A DNA stretch of 39,228 nt from Pseudomonas profundi (GTDB taxonomy: Bacteria > Pseudomonadota > Gammaproteobacteria > Pseudomonadales > Pseudomonadaceae). The DNA is taken from NCBI RefSeq assembly GCF_008638305.1, contig NZ_VTPZ01000015.1, positions 1 through 39,228 of the forward strand. The letters run 5' to 3'. The notes under the pieces are model-generated. The model ran no database searches. It worked only from the letters and a program-made list of their open reading frames with translations, and had not been told where the DNA came from. Both the position numbers and the translations under genes were made by a program. Positions 15,870 to 23,983 of this stretch are shown here, in pieces; within the stretch, counting starts at the first letter, position 1; each line of letters begins with the position of its first letter.

Positions 15870-18196
15870 ATTACAGGATCGCTGTACGTGCACTGTGCGA
15901 ATTCACTGCCAAGGAAGGTGACCTGGACCTTCGTTTCACCCCCGCCCCCACCGCACAGGAAGGCATTGCCGGACACAGGATGGTCACCTCCCGACGGGGC
16001 GATCATTATCTGCGCGAGGTCGCGTTGGCGGGCAGCTATTCGGGATTGCTGGTCACTGGCAGGGCCGATGGTTACGACCCACTGCTGAATCTGCTGGAAG
16101 AGATCAAAACCCACCGCGGTGATGTATCGCGCATTCCACAGAACCACCGCTTGTTGCACTGGGCTCAAGCCAAGGTCTACGGCTGGCTGCTGTGCGAGAC
16201 GGAGGAGCTGGAAGAAATCGATCTGGCAATCGTATATTTCAATGTCATCAGCCAGAAGGAAACGGTATTTCGCGAGCGCTTCGGCGCCGACAGTCTGCGT
16301 GATTTTTTCGAGCTACAGTGCCAACGATTTCTCGCCTGGGCCGAGCAGGAGACGGCGCACCGGGCAGCCCGTGACCTGAGCCTGGCATCGCTGCAATTTC
16401 CGCACGCAAGCTTTCGCAAAGGGCAGCGCCAGCTGGCCGAATCCGTGTATCGGGCAGCGCGAGACGGCCAAACGCTGATGGCTCAGGCCACCACCGGCAT
16501 TGGCAAGACAGTGGGCACTCTGTTTCCGCAACTCAAAGCCTTTCCGGATCAGCAGCTTGATCGGCTGTTCTTTCTGACCGCCAAAACGCCCGGTCGCAGG
16601 CTTGCATTGGATGCACTGGCAACTCTGCGCGAACAGGACCCGGAGATGCCGCTGCGCGTGCTGGAACACGTCGCCCGCGACAAGGCGTGCGAATATCCCG
16701 ACCGCGCCTGTCATGGCGAATCCTGCCCGCTGGCCCAGGGATTTTATGATCGTCTCCCTGCTGCCCGGTCTGCTGCGCTGGCACGGCGCGTGTTAACCCA
16801 GCAGGTAGTACGCGAGGTCGCGCTGCAGCATAAGGTATGCCCTTACTATCTCAGCCAGGAGCTGTGCCGCTGGGCCGATGTGGTGGTGTGCGACTACAAC
16901 TATTACTTCGATATGGCTGCCCTGCTCTACGGGCTGACGGTGCTTAATGATTGGCGCGTCACGCTGTTGGTCGACGAAGCCCACAACCTAATTGACCGTG
17001 GGCGCGGCATGTATACCGCCGAACTGAATCAGGCCCGGTTCAATGACCTGCGCAAGCTGGCCCCGGTCGGATTGAAGACTGCTCTTGACCGTGTAGGGCG
17101 GCACTGGAATCAGCTGCACCGGGATCAGGAATCTGATTATCAGATCTACCCAGCTATCGCCGATCTGTTTATTGCCGCACTGCAAAAAGCCGTTAGCGCC
17201 ATTACCGAACACCTGACCGACCAACCCACCGGCAACGACGGGTCACTGTTACGTTTTTACCTTGACGCCATGTTGTTCTGCCGTCTGGCTGATGCCTACG
17301 GTCCGCACTCGTTGTTTGATATTTCCCGTCATCCCGGCAACCACAAACGCACGTTGTCGACGCTCTGTCTGCGCAATATCGTGCCGGCACCCTTTCTGGC
17401 GCCGCGCTTTGCTGCCGCCCACAGCAGCACATTGTTTTCAGCCACGCTCAGCCCGCAGGACTACTACAGCGACCTGCTCGGCTTGCCCGAACAGACGCAG
17501 TGGCTGAACGTGCAATCGCCCTTTGCAGCAGAACAGCTCGATGTGCGCATCATCGGCAATCTGTCGACCCGCTACCGGGATCGCGAGACGAGCCTTGCGC
17601 CCATTGGCAGGCTGATGGCGGATCAGTTTCATGCCCAGCAGGGCAATTATCTGACCTTCTTCAGCAGTTATGCCTATCTGGAACAGGTGCTGGATCGTTT
17701 TAAACGGGATTACCCGAACGTTCCGGTATGGGCCCAGTCGCGCAGCATGAACGAAATTGATCGACATGCCTTTCTCGAGCGCTTCAGCGCTCACTCGGAG
17801 GGGATCGGCTTCGCAGTACTGGGCGGCGCCTTTGGCGAGGGGATCGACCTACCCGGCAACCGCTTGATCGGTGCCTTTATCGCCACACTGGGCCTGCCGC
17901 AAATCAACCCGATCAATGAGGAAGTCAAAACGCGCATGCAATCGATGTTCGGCAACGGCTACGAATATGCCTATCTGTATCCGGGAATGCAGAAAGTGGT
18001 TCAGGCTGCGGGACGGGTTATCCGCTCCACCGATGATCGTGGCGTGGTGTATCTGCTGGATGACCGTTTCGGCCAGGCAAGCATCCGTCATCTCTTCCCC
18101 GACTGGTGGCGGCCAGTCCGCCAGCTGATTGACACCAGTCCACGCGCCTCCAACCGCCATGAACCCGAAGTGGGTATCGGTCAGCTGTTTCCCTGA
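15866..18196 (+). CDS. Cas4-like nuclease fused to XPD/DinG-type Fe-S helicase
   Basis: I choose GTG 15866 (NYRIAVRALCEF follows), which overlaps the nuclease stop by 4 nt; an ATG at 15812 would reach back into the upstream gene. The product is 776 residues. Residues about 1-170 carry a PD-(D/E)XK nuclease signature: Asp68 (GRAD), Glu79-x-Lys81 (EIK) and a Q-x3-Y motif (Gln101, Tyr105), as in Cas4/AddB. The helicase follows, with Walker A TTGIGKT (Lys214), four Cys suited to an Fe-S cluster (275, 282, 287, 325), DEAH at 370-373 and a C-terminal motif VI (QAAGRVIRS). Such proteins are 5'-3' superfamily 2 helicases of the XPD class. Tight pairing with the FAN1-like gene suggests a joint role in crosslink or flap repair (inference). 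Confidence 0.88.
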   Translation: MNYRIAVRALCEFTAKEGDLDLRFTPAPTAQEGIAGHRMVTSRRGDHYLREVALAGSYSGLLVTGRADGYDPLLNLLEEIKTHRGDVSRIPQNHRLLHWAQAKVYGWLLCETEELEEIDLAIVYFNVISQKETVFRERFGADSLRDFFELQCQRFLAWAEQETAHRAARDLSLASLQFPHASFRKGQRQLAESVYRAARDGQTLMAQATTGIGKTVGTLFPQLKAFPDQQLDRLFFLTAKTPGRRLALDALATLREQDPEMPLRVLEHVARDKACEYPDRACHGESCPLAQGFYDRLPAARSAALARRVLTQQVVREVALQHKVCPYYLSQELCRWADVVVCDYNYYFDMAALLYGLTVLNDWRVTLLVDEAHNLIDRGRGMYTAELNQARFNDLRKLAPVGLKTALDRVGRHWNQLHRDQESDYQIYPAIADLFIAALQKAVSAITEHLTDQPTGNDGSLLRFYLDAMLFCRLADAYGPHSLFDISRHPGNHKRTLSTLCLRNIVPAPFLAPRFAAAHSSTLFSATLSPQDYYSDLLGLPEQTQWLNVQSPFAAEQLDVRIIGNLSTRYRDRETSLAPIGRLMADQFHAQQGNYLTFFSSYAYLEQVLDRFKRDYPNVPVWAQSRSMNEIDRHAFLERFSAHSEGIGFAVLGGAFGEGIDLPGNRLIGAFIATLGLPQINPINEEVKTRMQSMFGNGYEYAYLYPGMQKVVQAAGRVIRSTDDRGVVYLLDDRFGQASIRHLFPDWWRPVRQLIDTSPRASNRHEPEVGIGQLFP

Positions 18197-18202
18197 GGTG
18201 TG

Positions 18203-19573
18203 TCAGCGGTTAAGCATGAAGGTGTCGTACTTGAGATCATCCAGTGCGCGGTTCAAGCGCACCAGCGCGACGAACACACAGCACACCAGGGATACCGTGA
18301 AGCCGTAACCGAAAAAACTCGGGCCGAGATACTGGCTCAGCAGCGTCAACAGTGCATTGAGCACTACGAAAAGCGCGCATAGCTGCAACACCACCGTTCG
18401 TTTGTCGAGGTAGAAGAAGACATTCAACAACGCCATGAAGACCACCTGCACGCTGACGCCGACCAGATCAACGTAGAACAGCGGCAGGTAATACCGCGAC
18501 ATACCAAGCCAATCCAGCAAGTTCGGTGCGAACAGCAGGAGCAGGACCACCGTGAGCCCCTGAACTTTACAGATCTCCTGCAAACCCTGACGGATCGACA
18601 GCGTCATTTCGTTTTTCAGCTGGCCGATATGCTGCAACGTCTCGCCATCGCGGATCGCGCGAAACAACCGTTCGTACCACTCGGCAAAATCGGTTTCGAT
18701 GCGCACCAGAAATACCGCCATGCCGGGGATAATCGCCAGATAAGCGAGGAAAATTGGCAAGTCGTACAGCATCGAGGCACGCAGCGGTCCAACGATCTGG
18801 TTGGAGGTCGCCGGGTTGAACCAGAAGATCAGCTTGTCTATCCAGATCCCAAGGTTGTAGCAAAAACCGGTCAACAGAAGGCTGAGGAAAACCTTGTTGC
18901 GGTCTAGAAAGTCGAAGGCAATCAAGCGGTCCGAATCGTAGTCGCGGACAATGTCGAAAAGGAAGATGAACAAAAGACAGCCGTGCCCGATCAGTAGCGC
19001 CAACAATAAACCGTCGACCGCCCAATGCCTGAGCAGGAAGGCGCTGGCAACCATGATCGAGTAGCCGCCGGCCATTATCAGCAGGATGCGGTTGTAGGCT
19101 TTCATGCCTGACAGGAAAATAATCACCAGCCACAGATTGCAGAGCACGACGAAATTGGCCAGCACCAGCAACCGGTACACGAAAGGCTCGTCAAACAAGG
19201 TGATCAGCACTGCACAGGCCAATACACCCGCCCCCAATGTCACCAGCAACAGGATGCCCAGCAAATTCGGCAGGATGAGCTCGGTTCGCTTTTGAAACAG
19301 CTGGTCAGAAACGAAACGCGTAAAGAACAGTTGCAACCCACCCGTAACGATCAACGAGCTGGCCATGAGATAAGTCACCGTGACCAGAAACTGGCGCACC
19401 AGGGATTGCGATCCGACCACCCCGACGCTCAGCAAACCGATCAGCATTACACTGATGATCGAGAGAACCCACGGCCCTGAACTGATCAACCCCGCATAGA
19501 CATAGGCTCTAAGCGTTGCGGTGTAGGAGTCTCTGGAAAGGATCTTTCGTAATTCGAAGCCGATACCAGCCAT
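18203..19573 (-). CDS. pelG: PelG, inner-membrane Pel polysaccharide transporter
   Basis: The 456-residue protein starts MAGIGFELRKILSRDSY, the recognisable PelG N-terminus, and consists of about twelve hydrophobic segments as expected for a Wzx/PST-type (MOP superfamily) membrane protein. PelG works with PelD, PelE and PelF to move the polymer across the inner membrane. The start lies 88 nt inside the pelF frame, with GGAG 8 nt upstream of the ATG, which supports this position. Last gene of the operon; its stop is only 6 bp from the stop of the convergent helicase gene, so no separate terminator fits between them. Confidence 0.95.
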   Translation of the reverse strand: MAGIGFELRKILSRDSYTATLRAYVYAGLISSGPWVLSIISVMLIGLLSVGVVGSQSLVRQFLVTVTYLMASSLIVTGGLQLFFTRFVSDQLFQKRTELILPNLLGILLLVTLGAGVLACAVLITLFDEPFVYRLLVLANFVVLCNLWLVIIFLSGMKAYNRILLIMAGGYSIMVASAFLLRHWAVDGLLLALLIGHGCLLFIFLFDIVRDYDSDRLIAFDFLDRNKVFLSLLLTGFCYNLGIWIDKLIFWFNPATSNQIVGPLRASMLYDLPIFLAYLAIIPGMAVFLVRIETDFAEWYERLFRAIRDGETLQHIGQLKNEMTLSIRQGLQEICKVQGLTVVLLLLFAPNLLDWLGMSRYYLPLFYVDLVGVSVQVVFMALLNVFFYLDKRTVVLQLCALFVVLNALLTLLSQYLGPSFFGYGFTVSLVCCVFVALVRLNRALDDLKYDTFMLNR

Positions 19574-21102
19574 TCGGTATTCTCCATGGCAGCGTAATAA
19601 ATATCGCGATAGCAGGCGAGCATCATTGCTTCACCGTAGTATCGATTTACCCGAGCGAGCCCGCTGGCCTGAGCCGCCTGCCAGCGTGTCGGGTCCAGTA
19701 ACAGGTCGAGGATTGCCCGTGCAGTAGCCTGCGGATCGGCAATCGCCACTGCCTCCCCTGCTGATCCGAGCGCCTGGTCCTCCCGCGTGCCTCCCTCTAT
19801 CAACTCCCGACAGGAACCCACGTCCGTGCTGACCACCGGCGTGCCGGCACACCAGGCCTCGAGAATCACCAGCGGCTGGGCCTCACTGATTGACGTGAGC
19901 ACCATGACGCCCAGTTGCGGAAGGATTTCCTGAATATTCTGGAACCCCAGAAAACGCACCTTGCCTTCCAGTCCGAGACTGGCGACCAGACTGTGACATT
20001 CAGCGGCATACGCCGGATCTTCATCCTCGGGGCCTACAATCCAGGCCTCGGCCTCGGGCATCGCGCTGACTACCCCGCGAATCGCCCGGATGAATGTTTT
20101 CAGGTCCTTGATGGGTACGACACGCCCTATGAAACCGACCACCGGCGCAATGCCTTTATCGCGCTTCGCCACCGCATCGCTCCAGCGTTGCAGATCAATG
20201 CCATTAGGGATGATGCGGGTCCGCGTCGGGTCGGCACCGTCGTTGATCTGCCGTTGCCGGTTACCCGCGTAGAGAGAGATGATCGGACTGGCCGAACGGT
20301 AAGTAAACAGGCCGATGCGCTCGAAATAACGAATCCACAACGATCGGATGTAGCCGGTACCCGAGTCGATCCCTCCACTCAGAGCTTCCATCGGGTCCTC
20401 GCCAATCCAGCTGGCCTGCGCCAGATCGATCTTGCGTTCCTTGGTATAAATGCCGTGCTCACTGAGCACATACTCACAGCCCCACAGTTGCTTGAGGATG
20501 CAGCCAAGCAGGCCCGCGTAACCGGTCGAAATGGAGTGCAGCACTCGCGCTTTCGGGAACTGGCGAGCCGCCTGGGCAAGCATTACCAGAGGTGCCTGTA
20601 TGGACCGTAGCGTCCAGAAAAAATCAACAAATGACGGATCGCTGCAGTGGCTACGGTATCCCTCGGTGACGATGTCCCAGTTCTCATGACTGTGCAGCAC
20701 ATCATCAAGATCGATTTTTCCCGCGGCCAGGGAGGCCAGCAACGCCTCGCCAGTTGACTCGTCAGGCACGTCCGGATCATGCAAAAAGCGGTATAGACTG
20801 AGCAACTGATCGCCCGGTGCATTCCGTTTCGGACGTCCGCTTTTGCGCCCGTGGGGCTGCCAGGATTCTTCAATGTACAGCTCTTCGATATGCACTACGT
20901 TCGCAGGAACCTCATACCGCCGTTGAGGGTAGGCGTCGCGTTTCCCTCCGATGAAGACAACCGAAAAGGTCAGCTCCGGAAGCCCCAGAATCAGCTGATT
21001 GACCCAACTGGACACGCCTCCGCGGACGTAGGGCCAGGTACCCTCGAGCAGTAGACAAATATCTGCCTTGTGAGCTTCGTCAGTGGCAAGCGAACGCATC
21101 AT
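19486..21102 (-). CDS. pelF: PelF, cytosolic GT4-family glycosyltransferase
   Basis: The likely start is one of the two adjacent ATGs at 21102 or 21099 (M-M-RSLATDEAHKADICLL), with GAGG upstream; the ATGA overlap with the pelE stop argues against the longer frame to 21198. The product is about 538 residues. The N-terminal part has EGTWPYVRGGVSSW, characteristic of PelF. The C-terminal GT-B half has VVGFIGRVVPIKD and the sugar-nucleotide binding region (SISEAQPLVILEAWCAGTPVV). PelF is the Pel polymerase using UDP-linked sugars. The C-terminus extends 88 nt into pelG, giving a protein somewhat longer than the roughly 507 residues I recall for P. aeruginosa. Confidence 0.95.
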   Translation of the reverse strand: MMRSLATDEAHKADICLLLEGTWPYVRGGVSSWVNQLILGLPELTFSVVFIGGKRDAYPQRRYEVPANVVHIEELYIEESWQPHGRKSGRPKRNAPGDQLLSLYRFLHDPDVPDESTGEALLASLAAGKIDLDDVLHSHENWDIVTEGYRSHCSDPSFVDFFWTLRSIQAPLVMLAQAARQFPKARVLHSISTGYAGLLGCILKQLWGCEYVLSEHGIYTKERKIDLAQASWIGEDPMEALSGGIDSGTGYIRSLWIRYFERIGLFTYRSASPIISLYAGNRQRQINDGADPTRTRIIPNGIDLQRWSDAVAKRDKGIAPVVGFIGRVVPIKDLKTFIRAIRGVVSAMPEAEAWIVGPEDEDPAYAAECHSLVASLGLEGKVRFLGFQNIQEILPQLGVMVLTSISEAQPLVILEAWCAGTPVVSTDVGSCRELIEGGTREDQALGSAGEAVAIADPQATARAILDLLLDPTRWQAAQASGLARVNRYYGEAMMLACYRDIYYAAMENTEWLVSASNYERSFPETPTPQRLEPMSMRG

Positions 21103-22103
21103 AGCCAATACCTCGCCAATTCGGTGAAGGGTGGACGTCTGAGTACATCGCTCGACAAACTGGCAAGCAGCCCCGGCACCTCGGCGTAATCGGCACAAAG
21201 AAAGGCTGCTTCGGCACGAAAGGGTGTGAGTTTTTCCGTCGCGATGCCGCCCTGCTCCGCCCGTCTCAAGAAAAGTCTGGCCTCGTGCGGCAGCCCTTGC
21301 TCCAGCGCAATACGGGCGCCCAACAGTTCCAGTTCGGGATTTGGTGATGATTCCAAGGCCGTTTCGAGGTGTTCACGAGCCTGCATCAGTACGTGCTTCA
21401 ATACACTGCCTTGAGCCAGCCCCAGATAGCTCAGCTCCCAGTACCAGTGCGCCAGCGCGGCATGCAGCGCGCCCTTTTGTCTATCGTCAGCGGTGGTCAG
21501 CCGCGTCAGCAACGCCTCGATCCGCTCGTTAATGCGGGTTTCCTGCTGATCAAGCATGGAATAAGCGAGCAGCCGAACGTCATCGACCGGGTCTCTCAGC
21601 GCCAACTTGAGAATTGGCATAGCGGACTGTCCGGCCATGCGTCGGGTGGCCAGTATGGCGGCAAGGCGTTGCTCCGGATCGGTGGAAAGTCTGAGCACAT
21701 CCTGCAGACTACCGTCATTGAACAAGGGGGATAGCTGCTGCATTGGCGGACGAAACGGTAGTTGCGGTGCGCTGAGTGCCCGCCAGGATTGATTTTCTCG
21801 CCTACGCTGAAACCACAGCGCCGGCGTCAAAGCCAGCAGGATTCCCAGCGCGCCGAGCCCGGGAATGAAGAAAGCCAGACTGAACAACAGTAGCGGCACC
21901 CACGGCCAGGGGCGCTGATAACGCGCCGGCAACAATTGCCATAGCCCCGTGGCCAACAACACACATGCTAATGTGTGCAGTAGTAAAAAATACCGGAGTC
22001 CATCGGCCAGCAGTGGAGCCAACCCAAGATGCGTCCAGCCGCCGAACTCGATCACAATGGCGCTGAACACGAGGGCACCGCTAGATAGCAATCTGACTTT
22101 CAT
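21099..22103 (-). CDS. pelE: PelE, inner-membrane TPR protein
   Basis: The 334-residue product has hydrophobic segments in its first 100 residues (GALVFSAIVIEFGG; YFLLLHTLACVLLATGLW; WVPLLLFSLAFFIPGLGALGILLAL). A cytoplasmic helical part with TPR-like repeats follows (GALHAALAHWYWELSYLGLAQG; ELLGARIALEQGLPHEARLFLRRAEQG). PelE joins PelD and PelG in the synthase complex. AAGGAG is 10 nt before the ATG, inside the 3' end of pelD, which overlaps by 23 nt. Identification rests on operon position plus this architecture, since PelE is the least conserved Pel protein. Confidence 0.9.
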   Translation of the reverse strand: MKVRLLSSGALVFSAIVIEFGGWTHLGLAPLLADGLRYFLLLHTLACVLLATGLWQLLPARYQRPWPWVPLLLFSLAFFIPGLGALGILLALTPALWFQRRRENQSWRALSAPQLPFRPPMQQLSPLFNDGSLQDVLRLSTDPEQRLAAILATRRMAGQSAMPILKLALRDPVDDVRLLAYSMLDQQETRINERIEALLTRLTTADDRQKGALHAALAHWYWELSYLGLAQGSVLKHVLMQAREHLETALESSPNPELELLGARIALEQGLPHEARLFLRRAEQGGIATEKLTPFRAEAAFLCADYAEVPGLLASLSSDVLRRPPFTELARYWL

Positions 22104-23448
22104 TCAGCTCGCACTCCTTGAACAGGAAGTCACGCAATGCATTGCGTGAGCCTGTGGGTTGCAACTCGAATTGCCTGACCATAACCCCGAGTTCCAGCAA
22201 CGTGTAGCCTGGGCCAAATCGCTTCGTCAGCAATTGCTCCAGGCGTGCTGCAAACCCACCAACGCCCATTTGCGGCGTCAGCGGCATAAGGATCAGCAAG
22301 CAGTCGTGACCGCGTCCATTACGTACGCGCAAATGCAGATCCAGGCCTCGTTGGCTCTCGATGAACAGTCGCATCAGGTCCTCATCGACCTCCGACAGCT
22401 CAAGCAGACACAGCGTACCGGGTAATCGATGGCGTTCGGTGTCCATCAGCGAGCGATGCAGATGCTGCGAAAAAGTCTGCATATCAGCACCCGGTAGCTG
22501 CAGCGCGCGCGGATCGCTCTGTAGCAGATCTGCAGCGTGCCCAGCCAATAAAACCAGCAGGCTCAGCGTCTTGTCGTTGAACAGAAAAAACGGCATCTGA
22601 CGAACTGCCAGCACTGCCAGCAGGGTGCCGTGGGTATCGATCAGAGGGATGCACGCCTGCAGCGAAGAGAACCCCTGCTCTTCTCCATGCTCGATAGAAT
22701 CGGCGCCCACGCTAACCAGATCGCCGCGATCGATGCACAGCCTGATCATGCGATCGTCTGCGTCTACCTCTCCCATCTCGCCTATAGTCGCAAGGGGCCA
22801 GGGCAGCATCTGCCTCTCTTTGTTCACGGCGTACAAGCCAGCCACCCTCAGCGAGCCATACTGACCAAGCAGGCCAATTATCGGCTCCGCCATCCATATC
22901 AGAGTCTCGCCGGGCGTTTTCACCTCGCGCATACGTTCACGAAGCAGCAGCAAGGAGCTGCGCAAACTCTGGTCACTCCCAGCCACCCGCTGTTCCAGGC
23001 GATCATGGGAAATACGCAGCATCTGATGTGCCCGAGTAAACTCGTCGAGTCGATACTGTCGATAATCGTTGGCCATCTTCAGACGCTGCAGGCGACGGCC
23101 CCAAAGGTCGCGAAATTCCCCTACCAGCATACTGCTGACCAATACACCGATGATGTAAGGACCCGGCAGTGCGTCATAGAGCGGCCCGTAATAACGTAGC
23201 AGTAACAGCGTAAAAACCAGCAACGAGGCGCTCACCAGGGCCTTTACGAAGCCGTAGCGCACCCCAAGCAACAACGGCGCAAGCATGGGCCAGGGGAACC
23301 CGAAAACCTGAAGCGGATCGTCAGGCGTCAGCCAGAAACCCAGAATCAGTGCGAGCGCGGTGAATCCAAGCGTTTCAGTCCAGGCAGTCGCGCTGCCAGC
23401 CTGAGGAGCAAGGCTGTCTTCCCTGTGCGACAGATCGGTATCCATCAT
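22081..23448 (-). CDS. pelD: PelD, c-di-GMP receptor of the Pel synthase complex
   Basis: The 455-residue protein has four transmembrane segments (about residues 27-110), a helical coiled linker (about 120-178), a GAF domain and a degenerate GGDEF domain. An inhibitory-site type RxxD is present as Arg379-Gly-His-Asp382, so c-di-GMP binding is expected to be kept. The active-site GGDEF sequence is absent, meaning no cyclase activity. In P. aeruginosa, c-di-GMP binding to PelD RxxD is needed for Pel production, so the pathway is likely controlled after translation in the same way here. The ATGA overlap with pelC (23445-23448) couples translation. Confidence 0.95.
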   Translation of the reverse strand: MMDTDLSHREDSLAPQAGSATAWTETLGFTALALILGFWLTPDDPLQVFGFPWPMLAPLLLGVRYGFVKALVSASLLVFTLLLLRYYGPLYDALPGPYIIGVLVSSMLVGEFRDLWGRRLQRLKMANDYRQYRLDEFTRAHQMLRISHDRLEQRVAGSDQSLRSSLLLLRERMREVKTPGETLIWMAEPIIGLLGQYGSLRVAGLYAVNKERQMLPWPLATIGEMGEVDADDRMIRLCIDRGDLVSVGADSIEHGEEQGFSSLQACIPLIDTHGTLLAVLAVRQMPFFLFNDKTLSLLVLLAGHAADLLQSDPRALQLPGADMQTFSQHLHRSLMDTERHRLPGTLCLLELSEVDEDLMRLFIESQRGLDLHLRVRNGRGHDCLLILMPLTPQMGVGGFAARLEQLLTKRFGPGYTLLELGVMVRQFELQPTGSRNALRDFLFKECELNESQIAI

Positions 23449-23963
23449 TCAATCCGCAGGTCATCAACCAGTTCGCCCAATACTTTCTGTGCAGTGCCCG
23501 CCAGGCTTTCCCGGGACCAGCCAGCACGTGCGGCACTATTGCTCCAAAGTACCTTGCCGGTGGATGGCTCTAGCACACGCAGACTGATACCCACGGCGGG
23601 CTCGCCGTCTAGGCCGTTCTTGTATTGCCATTCTTCCACGCTTCCGCTGACCAGATAGTCGAAATCCCGCTGGCGTGCCCAGGTCATGGCTTCAGCGAAA
23701 CGCTCACGATCATCCAGCAGCACTGCATCCTGGTTGCTGGAATGAGGGTAAACCTGAGGCTGAATATTCTGCTTGCTCAAGATGCTGATCAGGATCTGTT
23801 CGCTGCGTTCACCCGCTTGTGGGGCCTGCGAATAATTGACGATCGGCATGAGCGCCCAGCGGGCGTCAGCCGGCAACGCAGGGCTTTCCTTGCTGGTAAT
23901 GCTGGTGCAGCCAACAGCAAGCAAAGTTGCCATTGTCATGGTCAGACAACGTATGGATTGCAT
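23445..23963 (-). CDS. pelC: PelC, outer-membrane lipoprotein
   Basis: The 172-residue protein has a lipoprotein signal with lipobox LLAVGC (Cys19). The mature part fits PelC: WALMPIVNYSQAPQAGERSEQILISIL, then FDYLVSGSVEEWQYKNGLDGEPAVGISLRV. PelC forms a periplasmic ring on the outer membrane that guides the cationic polymer to the PelB pore. The gap to pelB is 20 nt and contains an AAGGAG ribosome site. Confidence 0.95.
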   Translation of the reverse strand: MQSIRCLTMTMATLLAVGCTSITSKESPALPADARWALMPIVNYSQAPQAGERSEQILISILSKQNIQPQVYPHSSNQDAVLLDDRERFAEAMTWARQRDFDYLVSGSVEEWQYKNGLDGEPAVGISLRVLEPSTGKVLWSNSAARAGWSRESLAGTAQKVLGELVDDLRIE

Positions 23964-23983
23964 GGTCTTTCTCCTTGATAGGG

